Positions 27,920-40,900 of a stretch of DNA of 64,000 nt are shown here, piece after piece. Under the pieces are notes generated by a model. The model saw only the letters and a list, made by a program, of their open reading frames with translations, was not told the origin of the DNA and made no database searches. Position 1 is the stretch's first letter. The number at the start of each line of letters is the position of its first letter. This stretch comes from Litoditis marina (lineage: Eukaryota; Nematoda; Chromadorea; Rhabditida; Rhabditidae), in contig OZ038437.1 of the NCBI GenBank assembly GCA_964036275.1, forward strand, positions 9,877,960 to 9,941,959, written 5' to 3'. A program made the position numbers and the translations under genes.

Positions 27920-30900
27920 CTGTGTTTTAAAATTAACATTTTCAGTCATTAAAGTGGGTGGATTGAGCTAAGAGTTGTCACGTATGTTCTTCGGGTGGTA
28001 GAAAGTTGTTGTTTACAATTAGAAGTGAATATATTGGTCAATTTTGATTGAAACAGAACTAGAAACTATTCAGTGTGTATATTTCGCTCTCATTAGGCGG
28101 GCCTGGCACCGATCGGGTATACGCGTTGCAACAGTCCTATTTCGGATCCTCGGTAGTATAGTGGTGAGTATCCGCGTCTGTCACATGCGAGACCCGGGTT
28201 CAATTCCCGGCCGGGGAGAAGTTTTGCTTTTCTGTGTTTTAAAATTAACATTTTCAGTCATTAAAGTGGGTGGATTGAGCTAAGAGTTGTCACGTATGTT
28301 CTTCGGGTGGTAGAAAGTTGTTGTTTACAATTAGAAGTGAATATATTGGTCAATTTTGATTGAAACAGAACTAGAAACTATTCAGTGTGTATATTTCGCT
28401 CTCATTAGGCGGGCCTGGCACCGATCGGGTATACGCGTTGCAACAGTCCTATTTCGGATCCTCGGTAGTATAGTGGTGAGTATCCGCGTCTGTCACATGC
28501 GAGACCCGGGTTCAATTCCCGGCCGGGGAGAAGTTTTGCTTTTCTGTGTTTTAAAATTAACATTTTCAGTCAATAAAGTGGGTGGATTGAGCTAAGAGTT
28601 GTCACGAATGTTTTTCGGGTGGTAGAAAGTTGTTGTTTACAATTAGAAGTGAATATATTGGTCAATTTTGATTAAAACAGAACTAGAAACTATTCAGTGT
28701 GTATATTTCGCTCTCATTGGGCGGTCCTGGCACCGATCGGGTATACGCGTTGCAATGGTCCTGTTTCGGATCCTCGGTAGTATAGTGGTGAGTATCCGCG
28801 TCTGTCACATGCGAGACCCGGGTTCAATTCCCGGCCGGGGAGAAGTTTTGCTTTTCTGTGTTTTAAAATTTACATTTTCAGTCAATAAAGTGGGTGGATT
28901 GAGCTAAGAGTTGTCACGTATGTTTTTCGGGTGGTAGAAAGTTGTTGTTTACAATTAGAAGTGAATATATTGGTCAATTTTGATTGAAACAGAACTAGAA
29001 ACTATTCAGTGTGTATATTTCGCTCTCATTGGGCGGGCCTGGCACCGATCGGGTATACGCGTTGCAACAGTCCTATTTCGGATCCTCGGTAGTATAGTAG
29101 TGAGTATCCGCGTCTGTCACATGCGAGACCCGGGTTCATTTCCCGGCCGGGGAGAAGTTTTGCTTTTCTGTGTTTTAAAATTAACATTTTCAGTCAATAA
29201 AGTGGGTGGATTGAGCTAAGAGTTGTCACGTATGTTTTTCGGGTGGTAGAAAGTTGTTGTTTACAATTAGAAGTGAATATATTGGTCAATTTTGATTGAA
29301 ACAGAACTAGAAACTATTCAGTGTGTATATTTCGCTCTCATTCGGCGGGCCTGGCACCGATCGGGTATACGCGTTGCAACAGTCCTATTTCGGATCCTCG
29401 GTAGTATAGTAGTGAGTATCCGCGTCTGTCACATGCGAGACCCGGGTTCATTTCCCGGCCGGGGAGAAGTTTTGCTTTTCTGTGTTTTAAAATTAACATT
29501 TTCAGTCAATAAAGTGGGTGGATTGAGCTAAGAGTTGTCACGTATGTTTTTCGGGTGGTAGAAAGTTGTTGTTTACAATTAGAAGTGAATATATTGGTCA
29601 ATTTTGATTGAAACAGTGTGTATATTTCGCTCTCATTGGGCGGGCCTGGCAGCGATCGGGTATACGCGTTGCAACAGTCTTGTTTCGGATCCTCGGTAGT
29701 ATAGTGGTGAGTATCCGCGTCTGTCACATGCGAGACCCGGGTTCAATTCCCGGCCGGGGAGAAGTTTTGCTTTTCTGTGTTTTAAAATTAACATTTTCAG
29801 TCAATAAAGTGGGTGGATTGAGCTAAGAGTTGTCACGTATGTTTTTCGGGTGGTAGAAAGTTGTTGTTTACAATTAGAAGTGAATATATTGGTCAATTTT
29901 GATTGAAATAGAACTAGAAACTATTCAGTGTGTATATTTCGCTCTCATTAGGCGGGCCTGGCACCGATCGGGTATACGCGTTGCAACAGTCCTATTTCGG
30001 ATCCTCGGTAGTATAGTGGTGAGTATCCGCGTCTGTCACATGCGAGACCCGGGTTCAATTCCCGGCCGGGGAGAAGTTTTGCTTTTCTGTGTTTTAAAAT
30101 TAACATTTTCAGTCAATAAAGTGGGTGGATTGAGCTAAGAGTTGTCACGTATGTTCTACGGGTGGTAGAAAGTTGTTGTTTACAATTAGAAGTGAATATA
30201 TTGGTCAATTTTGATTGAAACAGGGCTATAAACTATTCAGTGTGTATATTTCGCTCTCATTGGGCGGGCCTGGCACCGATCGGGTATACGCGTTGCAACA
30301 GTCCTATTTCGGATCCTCGGTAGTATAGTGGTGAGTATCCGCGTCTGTCACATGCGAGACCCGGGTTCAATTCCCGGCCGGGGAGAAGTTTTGCTTTTCT
30401 GTGTTTTAAAATTAACATTTTCAGTCAATAAAGTGGGTGGATTGAGCTAAGAGTTGTCACGTATGTTTTTCGGGTGGTAGAAAGTTGTTGTTTACAATTA
30501 GAAGTGAATATATTGGTCAATTTTGATTGAAACAGAACTAGAAACTATTCAGTGTGTATATTTCGCTCTCATTAGGCGGGCCTGGCAGCGATCGGGTATA
30601 CGCGTTGCAACAGTCCTGTTTCGGATCCTCGGTAGTATAGTGGTGAGTATCCGCGTCTGTCACATGCGAGACCCGGGTTCAATTCCCGGCCGGGGAGAAG
30701 TTTTGCTTTTCTGTGTTTTAAAATTAACATTTTCAGTCATTAAAGTGGGTGGATTGAGCTAAGAGTTGTCACGTATGTTCTACGGGTGGTAGAAAGTTGT
30801 TGTTTACAATTAGAAGTGAATATATTGGTCAATTTTGATTGAAACAGGGCTATAAACTATTCAGTGTGTATATTTCGCTCTCATTGGGCGGGCCTGGCAC

Positions 30901-33900
30901 CGATCGGGTATACGCGTTGCAACAGTCCTATTTCGGATCCTCGGTAGTATAGTGGTGAGTATCCGCGTCTGTCACATGCGAGACCCGGGTTCAATTCCCG
31001 GCCGGGAGAAGTTTTGCTTTTCTGTGTTTTAAAATTAACATTTTCAGTCAATAAAGTGGGTGGATTGAGCTAAGAGTTGTCACGTATGTTTTTCGGGTGG
31101 TAGAAAGTTGTTGTTTACAATTAGAAGTGAATATATTGGTCAATTTTGATTGAAACAGAACTAGAAACTATTCAGTGTGTATATTTCGCTCTCATTAGGC
31201 GGGCCTGGCACCGATCGGGTATACGCGTTGCAACAGTCCTATTTCGGATCCTCGGTAGTATAGTGGTGAGTATCCGCGTCTGTCACATGCGAGACCCGGG
31301 TTCAATTCCCGGCCGGGGAGAAGTTTTGCTTTTCTGTGTTTTAAAATTAACATTTTCAGTCATTAAAGTGGGTGGATTGAGCTAAGAGTTGTCACGTATG
31401 TTCTTCGGGTGGTAGAAAGTTGTTGTTTACAATTAGAAGTGAATATATTGGTCAATTTTGATTGAAACAGAACTAGAAACTATTCAGTGTGTATATTTCG
31501 CTCTCATTAGGCGGGCCTGGCACCGATCGGGTATACGCGTTGCAACAGTCCTATTTCGGATCCTCGGTAGTATAGTGGTGAGTATCCGCGTCTGTCACAT
31601 GCGAGACCCGGGTTCAATTCCCGGCCGGGGAGAAGTTTTGCTTTTCTGTGTTTTAAAATTAACATTTTCAGTCATTAAAGTGGGTGGATTGAGCTAAGAG
31701 TTGTCACGTATGTTCTTCGGGTGGTAGAAAGTTGTTGTTTACAATTAGAAGTGAATATATTGGTCAATTTTGATTGAAACAGAACTAGAAACTATTCAGT
31801 GTGTATATTTCGCTCTCATTAGGCGGGCCTGGCACCGATCGGGTATACGCGTTGCAACAGTCCTATTTCGGATCCTCGGTAGTATAGTGGTGAGTATCCG
31901 CGTCTGTCACATGCGAGACCCGGGTTCAATTCCCGGCCGGGGAGAAGTTTTGCTTTTCTGTGTTTTAAAATTAACATTTTCAGTCAATAAAGTGGGTGGA
32001 TTGAGCTAAGAGTTGTCACGAATGTTTTTCGGGTGGTAGAAAGTTGTTGTTTACAATTAGAAGTGAATATATTGGTCAATTTTGATTGAAACAGAACTAG
32101 AAACTATTCAGTGTGTATATTTCGCTCTCATTAGGCGGGCCTGGCACCGATCGGGTATACGCGTTGCAACAGTCCTATTTCGGATCCTCGGTAGTATAGT
32201 GGTGAGTATCCGCGTCTGTCACATGCGAGACCCGGGTTCAATTCCCGGCCGGGGAGAAGTTTTGCTTTTCTGTGTTTTAAAATTAACACTTTCAGTCATT
32301 AAAGTGGGTGGATTGAGCTAAGAGTTGTCACGTATGTTCTTCGGGTGGTAGAAAGTTGTTGTTTACAATTAGAAGTGAATATATTGGTCAATTTTGATTG
32401 AAACAGAACTAGAAACTATTCAGTGTGTATATTTCGCTCTCATTAGGCGGGCCTGGCACCGATCGGGTATACGCGTTGCAACAGTCCTATTTCGGATCCT
32501 CGGTAGTATAGTGGTGAGTATCCGCGTCTGTCACATGCGAGACCCGGGTTCAATTCCCGGCCGGGGAGAAGTTTTGCTTTTCTGTGTTTTAAAATTAACA
32601 TTTTCAGTCAATAAAGTGGGTGGATTGAGCTAAGAGTTGTCACGTATGTTCTACGGGTGGTAGAAAGTTGTTGTTTACAATTAGAAGTGAATATATTGGT
32701 CAATTTTGATTGAAACAGGGCTATAAACTATTCAGTGTGTATATTTCGCTCTCATTGGGCGGGCCTGGCACCGATCGGGTATACGCGTTGCAACAGTCCT
32801 ATTTCGGATCCTCGGTAGTATAGTAGTGAGTATCCGCGTCTGTCACATGCGAGACCCGGGTTCAATTCCCGGCCGGGGAGAAGTTTTGCTTTTCTGTGTT
32901 TTAAAATTAACATTTTCAGTCAATAAAGTGGGTGGATTGAGCTAAGAGTTGTCACGTATGTTTTTCGGGTGGTAGAAAGTTGTTGTTTACAATTAGAAGT
33001 GAATATATTGGTCAATTTTGATTGAAACAGAACTAGAAACTATTCAGTGTGTATATTTCGCTCTCATTAGGCGGGCCTGGCACCGATCGGGTATACGCGT
33101 TGCAACAGTCCTGTTTCGGATCCTCGGTAGTATAGTAGTGAGTATCCGCGTCTGTCACATGCGAGACCCGGGTTCAATTCCCGGCCGGGGAGAAGTTTTG
33201 CTTTTCTGTGTTTTAAAATTAACATTTTCAGTCAATAAAGTGGGTGGATTGAGCTAAGAGTTGTCACGTATGTTTTTCGGGTGGTAGAAAGTTGTTGTTT
33301 ACAATTAGAAGTGAATATATTGGTCAATTTTGATTGAAACAGAACTAGAAACTATTCAGTGTGTATATTTCGCTCTCATTAGGCGGGCCTGGCACCGATC
33401 GGGTATACGCGTTGCAACAGTCCTGTTTCGGATCCTCGGTAGTATAGTGGTGAGTATCCGCGTCTGTCACATGCGAGACCCGGGTTCAATTCCCGGCCGG
33501 GGAGAAGTTTTGCTTTTCTGTGTTTTAAAATTAACATTTTCAGTCATTAAAGTGGGTGGATTGAGCTAAGAGTTGTCACGTATGTTCTTCGGGTGGTAGA
33601 AAGTTGTTGTTTACAATTAGAAGTGAATATATTGGTCAATTTTGATTGAAACAGAACTAGAAACTATTCAGTGTGTATATTTCGCTCTCATTAGGCGGGC
33701 CTGGCACCGATCGGGTATACGCGTTGCAACAGTCCTATTTCGGATCCTCGGTAGTATAGTGGTGAGTATCCGCGTCTGTCACATGCGAGACCCGGGTTCA
33801 ATTCCCGGCCGGGGAGAAGTTTTGCTTTTCTGTGTTTTAAAATTAACATTTTCAGTCAATAAAGTGGGTGGATTGAGCTAAGAGTTGTCACGTATGTTTT

Positions 33901-35384
33901 TCGGGTGGTAGAAAGTTGTTGTTTACAATTAGAAGTGAATATATTGGTCAATTTTGATTAAAACAGAACTAGAAACTATTCAGTGTGTATATTTCGCTCT
34001 CATTGGGCGGGCCTGGCACCGATCGGGTATACGCGTTGCAACAGTCCTGTTTCGGATCCTCGGTAGTATAGTGGTGAGTATCCGCGTCTGTCACATGCGA
34101 GACCCGGGTTCAATTCCCGGCCGGGGAGAAGTTTTGCTTTTCTGTGTTTTGAAATTTACATTTTCAGTCATTAAAGTGGGTGGATTGAGCTAAGAGTTGT
34201 CACGTATGTTTTTCGGGTGGTAGAAAGTTGTTGTTTACAATTAGAAGTGAATATATTGGTCAATTTTGATTGAAACAGAACTAGAAACTATTCAGTGTGT
34301 ATATTTCGCTCTCATTAGGCGGGCCTGGCACCGATCGGGTATACGCGTTGCAACAGTCCTGTTTCGGATCCTCGGTAGTATAGTGGTGAGTATCCGCGTC
34401 TGTCACATGCGAGACCCGGGTTCAATTCCCGGCCGGGGAGAAGTTTTGCTTTTCTGTGTTTTAAAATTAACATTTTCAGTCATTAAAGTGGGTGGATTGA
34501 GCTAAGAGTTGTCACGTATGTTCTTCGGGTGGTAGAAAGTTGTTGTTTACAATTAGAAGTGAATATATTGGTCAATTTTGATTGAAACAGAACTAGAAAC
34601 TATTCAGTGTGTATATTTCGCTCTCATTAGGCGGGCCTGGCACCGATCGGGTATACGCGTTGCAACAGTCCTATTTCGGATCCTCGGTAGTATAGTGGTG
34701 AGTATCCGCGTCTGTCACATGCGAGACCCGGGTTCAATTCCCGGCCGGGGAGAAGTTTTGCTTTTCTGTGTTTTAAAATTAACATTTTCAGTCATTAAAG
34801 TGGGTGGATTGAGCTAAGAGTTGTCACGTATGTTCTTCGGGTGGTAGAAAGTTGTTGTTTACAATTAGAAGTGAATATATTGGTCAATTTTGATTGAAAC
34901 AGAACTAGAAACTATTCAGTGTGTATATTTCGCTCTCATTAGGCGGGCCTGGCACCGATCGGGTATACGCGTTGCAACAGTCCTATTTCGGATCCTCGGT
35001 AGTATAGTGGTGAGTATCCGCGTCTGTCACATGCGAGACCCGGGTTCAATTCCCGGCCGGGGAGAAGTTTTGCTTTTCTGTGTTTTAAAATTAACATTTT
35101 CAGTCAATAAAGTGGGTGGATTGAGCTAAGAGTTGTCACGTATGTTTTTCGGGTGGTAGAAAGTTGTTGTTTACAATTAGAAGTGAATATATTGGTCAAT
35201 TTTGATTAAAACAGAACTAGAAACTATTCAGTGTGTATATTTCGCTCTCATTGGGCGGTCCTGGCACCGATCGGGTATACGCGTTGCAATTCTCCTGTTT
35301 CGGATCCTCGGTAGTATAGTGGTGAGTATCCGCGTCTGTCACATGCGAGACCCGGGTTCAATTCCCGGCCGGGGAGAAGTTTTG

Positions 35385-35549
35385 GTAATAATTCATTATC
35401 CATGTAGAATGACATCAACAACACTTAAATCAAAATTACGTACGTGATGAATGGATTTTAACAAAAAAAATACATGAAAAACCTATTCTTAAAATGGAAC
35501 GATTGATTATGAGCACCTAGGTCGTATTATTGTAGTGGGAAATGTGGGG
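35385..35549 (-). other. 3' tail of the insert, non-coding
   Basis: An AT-rich stretch downstream of the ORF with an A8 run on the plus strand (T8 on the element strand). No poly(A) tail or tandem 3' repeat is seen at the junction with the tRNA terminator. Confidence 0.6.
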
Positions 35550-36524
35550 TTAAACATGGTAACGGAAACCGTAAACATCAAAGTACGACTGGGATATGGC
35601 TTCAGCAATGGTTGGGTCAGTTGAACACACAGAGCGGAAGTATTCATACCTATCTCTAATAGAAACACCATTCTCATACATCTCATTCAAAGCGACCACA
35701 GTATCCGGAATTTTCCGGTTAAACACAAAGTCAGCTGGGACAATGAAACCGGCAGGTAGTTTGTAGCCACCAGGGAAAACAATTTCAGACTGAGAGGGTA
35801 CAGATGAATCAATTGTAGAGGAAGAAGGCACGGGCAAATCAGCAGGAGCAACCAAGTTAGGAGTTTCAACCGAAACGGTTTCAACAGGTTTTACGGTTGG
35901 AGATAACAAAGCAAATGACTCGGACAATTCAGGAAGTGGAGACACATCAATAATTGGAGAAACGGGAACAATATCTCTAGGTTGTTCAGATACCTCCATT
36001 TCGGTCTGTAGGTTGGCATCAGCGGGAATGGGAATTGTAGTTTGGTCGGTGACCTCAGCTCGGGCGGCGTCTCGTTTCGATTGTCTGGCGAGGAATCCGG
36101 CCTTTCGCTGTTCGGGGGTTTCGAACTTCCGCACATGAAAAGTTGACATAGAATCTTCGGATTTCATAGCAGTAGAAAGATCAATTAGACGAGGAAACGG
36201 AATACCATCTTTGACCGAAACTTTGAGTGGGCGAGGCAAACCATCTTGACGAGGTTTACCCAAACGGTGTAGAATAGAGATATTGGATGGAGAAACGGAC
36301 ACCAAATTGAAAATTGCATTCACCTTTTTCTTTGTTGAAGAATCCTCTGGTAGGCCATAAATAGTGAGACATCGACGATCATGGAAACGGTGGAGTTCAG
36401 ATTGAATAATGGTGGGCAGAGATTGGGTCAGACTGTCGAGTTTGGAGTTGAGTGTTTTTATTTCACTCAAAATGGTGGAAAAATGGGTTCGAGATGGTAC
36501 CATTTTTGGACGAGGTGATGGCAT
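35550..36524 (-). CDS. LINE ORF1-like RNA-binding protein
   Basis: This is an uninterrupted ORF of 324 codons from the ATG at 36524; the frame is open 9 bp further to a TTG. The N-terminus is Pro/Arg-rich, followed by a leucine-spaced helix (about residues 15-45, predicted coiled coil). A segment with CLTIYGLPED then resembles the RNP2 strand of the RRM-like domain in L1/CR1-type ORF1 proteins, with RLGKPRQDGLPRPLKV after it. FETPEQRKAGFLARQSKRDA resembles the basic C-terminal part of that family. The second half is Pro/Ser/Val-rich and of unknown role, ending in a conserved-looking Tyr-rich segment. ORF1 proteins bind element RNA as multimers. The family call rests on motif resemblance only. 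Confidence 0.55.
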   Translation of the reverse strand: MPSPRPKMVPSRTHFSTILSEIKTLNSKLDSLTQSLPTIIQSELHRFHDRRCLTIYGLPEDSSTKKKVNAIFNLVSVSPSNISILHRLGKPRQDGLPRPLKVSVKDGIPFPRLIDLSTAMKSEDSMSTFHVRKFETPEQRKAGFLARQSKRDAARAEVTDQTTIPIPADANLQTEMEVSEQPRDIVPVSPIIDVSPLPELSESFALLSPTVKPVETVSVETPNLVAPADLPVPSSSTIDSSVPSQSEIVFPGGYKLPAGFIVPADFVFNRKIPDTVVALNEMYENGVSIRDRYEYFRSVCSTDPTIAEAISQSYFDVYGFRYHV

Positions 36525-36554
36525 ATCAATCAATCGAGAGGGGTCACCTCACAC

Positions 36555-36651
36555 GACCGAGACAAGGGGTGGAATGACCGAGACAAGGGGTGGAATGACC
36601 GAGACAAGGGGTGGAATGAGACAAGGGGTGGAATGAGACAAGGGGTGGAAT
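36555..36651. repeat. minisatellite at the 5' end of the insert
   Basis: There are three 21-bp units (GACCGAGACAAGGGGTGGAAT) followed by two 17-bp units lacking ACCG or equivalent. It lies just upstream of the ORF and directly abuts the array. Tandem 5' monomers act as promoters in some LINEs; that role here is inference. Confidence 0.9.
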
Positions 36652-36665
36652 GGCCCTGTTTCGGA

Positions 36666-36737
36666 TCCTTGGTAGTATAGTGGTGAGTATCCGCGTCTGT
36701 CACATGCGAGACCCGGGTTCAATTCCCGGCGGGGGAG
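36666..36737 (+). tRNA. tRNA-Asp(GUC) acceptor-stem variant next to the insert
   Basis: This is the first tRNA after the non-LTR-like insert. It has C5T and C67G, giving a T-G wobble and a G-G mismatch in the acceptor stem. The same variant occurs at 56161, 57097 and 57721 in subfamily III, 20 kb away. It also has the AATTTTTGC terminator typical of III, although its neighbours are subfamily II. Its function is doubtful. Confidence 0.7.
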
Positions 36738-37944
36738 AATTTTTGCTTTTCTGTGTTTTAAAATTTACATTTTCAGTCAATAAAGTGGGTGGATTGAGCT
36801 AAGAGTTGTCACGTATGTTTTTCGGGTGGTAGAAAGTTGTTGTTTACAATTAGAAGTGAATATATTGGTCAATTTTGATTGAAACAGAACTAGAAACTAT
36901 TCAGTGTGTATATTTCGCTCTCATTGGGCGGGCCTGGCAGCGATCGGGTATACGCGTTGCAACAGTCCTGTTTCGGATCCTCGGTAGTATAGTGGTGAGT
37001 ATCCGCGTCTGTCACATGCGAGACCCGGGTTCAATTCCCGGCCGGGGAGAAGTTTTGCTTTTCTGTGTTTTAAAATTAACATTTTCAGTCATTAAAGTGG
37101 GTGGATTGAGCTAAGAGTTGTCACGTATGTTCTACGGGTGGTAGAAAGTTGTTGTTTACAATTAGAAGTGAATATATTGGTCAATTTTGATTGAAACAGG
37201 GCTATAAACTATTCAGTGTGTATATTTCGCTCTCATTGGGCGGGCCTGGCACCGATCGGGTATACGCGTTGCAACAGTCCTATTTCGGATCCTCGGTAGT
37301 ATAGTAGTGAGTATCCGCGTCTGTCACATGCGAGACCCGGGTTCAATTCCCGGCCGGGAGAAGTTTTGCTTTTCTGTGTTTTAAAATTAACATTTTCAGT
37401 CAATAAAGTGGGTGGATTGAGCTAAGAGTTGTCACGTATGTTTTTCGGGTGGTAGAAAGTTGTTGTTTACAATTAGAAGTGAATATATTGGTCAATTTTG
37501 ATTGAAACAGAACTAGAAACTATTCAGTGTGTATATTTCGCTCTCATTAGGCGGGCCTGGCACCGATCGGGTATACGCGTTGCAACAGTCCTATTTCGGA
37601 TCCTCGGTAGTATAGTGGTGAGTATCCGCGTCTGTCACATGCGAGACCCGGGTTCAATTCCCGGCCGGGGAGAAGTTTTGCTTTTCTGTGTTTTAAAATT
37701 AACATTTTCAGTCATTAAAGTGGGTGGATTGAGCTAAGAGTTGTCACGTATGTTCTTCGGGTGGTAGAAAGTTGTTGTTTACAATTAGAAGTGAATATAT
37801 TGGTCAATTTTGATTGAAACAGAACTAGAAACTTGTAAACAACAACTTTCTACCACCCGAAAAACATACGTGACAACTCTTAGCTCAATCCACTCACTTT
37901 ATTGACTGAAAATGTAAATTTTAAAACACAGAAAAGCAAAACTT

Positions 37945-40900
37945 CTCCCCGGCCGGGAATTGAACCCGGGTCTCGCATGTGACAGACGCGGATACTCACC
38001 ACTATACTACCGAGGATCCGAAACAGGACCATTGCAACGCGTATACCCGATCGGTGCCAGGACCGCCCAATGAGAGCGAAATATACACACTGAATAGTTT
38101 CTAGTTCTGTTTCAATCAAAATTGACCAATATATTCACTTCTAATTGTAAACAACAACTTTCTACCACCCGAAGAACATACGTGACAACTCTTAGCTCAA
38201 TCCACCCACTTTAATGACTGAAAATGTTAATTTTAAAACACAGAAAAGCAAAACTTCTCCCCGGCCGGGAATTGAACCCGGGTCTCGCATGTGACAGACG
38301 CGGATACTCACCACTATACTACCGAGGATCCGAAATAGGACTGTTGCAACGCGTATACCCGATCGCTGCCAGGCCCGCCTAATGAGAGCGAAATATACAC
38401 ACTGAATAGTTTCTAGTTCTGTTTCAATCAAAATTGACCAATATATTCACTTCTAATTGTAAACAACAACTTTCTACCACCCGAAAAACATACGTGACAA
38501 CTCTTAGCTCAATCCACCCACTTTAATGACTGAAAATGTAAATTTCAAAACACAGAAAAGCAAAACTTCTCCCCGGCCGGGAATTGAACCCGGGTCTCGC
38601 ATGTGACAGACGCGGATACTCACCACTATACTACCGAGGATCCGAAACAGGACCATTGCAACGCGTATACCCGATCGGTGCCAGGACCGCCCAATGAGAG
38701 CGAAATATACACACTGAATAGTTTCTAGTTCTGTTTTAATCAAAATTGACCAATATATTCACTTCTAATTGTAAACAACAACTTTCTACCACCCGAAGAA
38801 CATACGTGACAACTCTTAGCTCAATCCACCCACTTTAATGACTGAAAATGTTAATTTTAAAACACAGAAAAGCAAAACTTCTCCCCGGCCGGGAATTGAA
38901 CCCGGGTCTCGCATGTGACAGACGCGGATACTCACCACTATACTACCGAGGATCCGAAATAGGACTGTTGCAACGCGTATACCCGATCGGTGCCAGGCCC
39001 GCCTAATGAGAGCGAAATATACACACTGAATAGTTTCTAGTTCTGTTTCAATCAAAATTGACCAATATATTCACTTCTAATTGTAAACAACAACTTTCTA
39101 CCACCCGAAGAACATACGTGACAACTCTTAGCTCAATCCACCCACTTTAATGACTGAAAATGTTAATTTTAAAACACAGAAAAGCAAAACTTCTCCCCGG
39201 CCGGGAATTGAACCCGGGTCTCGCATGTGACAGACGCGGATACTCACCACTATACTACCGAGGATCCGAAATAGGACTGTTGCAACGCGTATACCCGATC
39301 GCTGCCAGGCCCGCCTAATGAGAGCGAAATATACACACTGAATAGTTTCTAGTTCTGTTTCAATCAAAATTGACCAATATATTCACTTCTAATTGTAAAC
39401 AACAACTTTCTACCACCCGAAAAACATACGTGACAACTCTTAGCTCAATCCACCCACTTTAATGACTGAAAATGTAAATTTCAAAACACAGAAAAGCAAA
39501 ACTTCTCCCCGGCCGGGAATTGAACCCGGGTCTCGCATGTGACAGACGCGGATACTCACCACTATACTACCGAGGATCCGAAACAGGACTGTTGCAACGC
39601 GTATACCCGATCGGTGCCAGGCCCGCCCAATGAGAGCGAAATATACACACTGAATAGTTTATAGCCCTGTTTCAATCAAAATTGACCAATATATTCACTT
39701 CTAATTGTAAACAACAACTTTCTACCACCCGAAAAACATACGTGACAACTCTTAGCTCAATCCACCCACTTTAATGACTGAAAATGTAAATTTCAAAACA
39801 CAGAAAAGCAAAACTTCTCCCCGGCCGGGAATTGAACCCGGGTCTCGCATGTGACAGACGCGGATACTCACCACTATACTACCGAGGATCCGAAATAGGA
39901 CTGTTGCAACGCGTATACCCGATCGGTGCCAGGCCCGCCCAATGAGAGCGAAATATACACACTGAATAGTTTATAGCCCTGTTTCAATCAAAACTGACCA
40001 ATATATTCACTTCTAATTGTAAACAACAACTTTCTACCACCCGTAGAACATACGTGACAACTCTTAGCTCAATCCACCCACTTTAATGACTGAAAATGTT
40101 AATTTTAAAACACAGAAAAGCAAAACTTCTCCCCGGCCGGGAATTGAACCCGGGTCTCGCATGTGACAGACGCGGATACTCACCACTATACTACCGAGGA
40201 TCCGAAACAGGACTGTTGCAACGCGTATACCCGATCGGTGCCAGGCCCGCCCAATGAGAGCGAAATATACACACTGAATAGTTTATAGCCCTGTTTCAAT
40301 CAAAATTGACCAATATATTCACTTCTAATTGTAAACAACAACTTTCTACCACCCGAAAAACATACGTGACAACTCTTAGCTCAATCCACCCACTTTAATG
40401 ACTGAAAATGTAAATTTCAAAACACAGAAAAGCAAAACTTCTCCCCGGCCGGGAATTGAACCCGGGTCTCGCATGTGACAGACGCGGATACTCACCACTA
40501 TACTACCGAGGATCCGAAATAGGACTGTTGCAACGCGTATACCCGATCGGTGCCAGGCCCGCCCAATGAGAGCGAAATATACACACTGAATAGTTTATAG
40601 CCCTGTTTCAATCAAAATTGACCAATATATTCACTTCTAATTGTAAACAACAACTTTCTACCACCCGTAGAACATACGTGACAACTCTTAGCTCAATCCA
40701 CCCACTTTAATGACTGAAAATGTTAATTTTAAAACACAGAAAAGCAAAACTTCTCCCCGGCCGGGAATTGAACCCGGGTCTCGCATGTGACAGACGCGGA
40801 TACTCACCACTATACTACCGAGGATCCGAAACAGGACTGTTGCAACGCGTATACCCGATCGGTGCCAGGCCCGCCTAATGAGAGCGAAATATACACACTG

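Larger units (their letters stand above)
35385..36654 (-). mobile_element. non-LTR-retrotransposon-like insert, ORF1 only
   Basis: A 1.27-kb insert lies between tRNA 35305 (it starts 9 nt past the tRNA 3' end, inside the terminator) and tRNA 36666 (it ends about 11 nt before the tRNA). About 220 bp of normal spacer is missing between the genes. On the minus strand it has a minisatellite at its 5' end, one intact ORF, and a 165-bp AT-rich 3' tail. No reverse transcriptase, endonuclease or terminal repeats are visible. It could be an internally deleted LINE, an ORF1-only (HAL1-like) element, or a captured gene fragment. The two flanking tRNAs differ at several bases, so they are not a fresh target duplication. 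Confidence 0.65.
27835..37672 (+). tRNA. tRNA-Asp(GUC) cluster, inverted subfamily II, 29 copies
   Basis: Left (5') ends: 27835, 28147, 28459, 28771, 29083, 29395, 29690, 30002, 30314, 30626, 30938, 31249, 31561, 31873, 32185, 32497, 32809, 33121, 33433, 33745, 34057, 34369, 34681, 34993, 35305, then past the insert 36666, 36978, 37290, 37601. Variants: 29083 and 29395 have G18A plus A58T. 32809, 33121 and 37290 have G18A. 30938 and 37290 have lost one G of the 3' acceptor strand, so they are 71 nt. 36666 has C5T plus C67G, leaving a G-G mismatch in the acceptor stem. Unit 29690 lacks 17 bp of spacer. The same variant haplotypes occur in the flanking minus-strand blocks, so this block is an inverted part of the same array. 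Confidence 0.95.
27599..37833. other. inverted 10.2-kb segment of the array
   Basis: All 29 tRNA genes here run on the plus strand, opposite to both flanks. The left junction is inside a tRNA anticodon loop with 8 bp of filler (TCCGCATG). The right junction joins AGAAACT to TGTAAACAAC in the spacer with only about 1 bp of overlap. The junction types differ, so this is not a simple inversion between two inverted repeats. Confidence 0.88.

Noticed and set aside
36409..36636. 75-codon plus-strand ORF ending in TETRGGM repeats
   Set aside because: Its repeat part is the minisatellite and the rest is antisense to the ORF1-like gene.
35305..36737. About 90-bp target-site duplication including a whole tRNA around the non-LTR insert
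   Set aside because: The two flanking tRNAs differ at several positions (C5T, C67G, terminator), so they are better seen as two different array units with a lost spacer.
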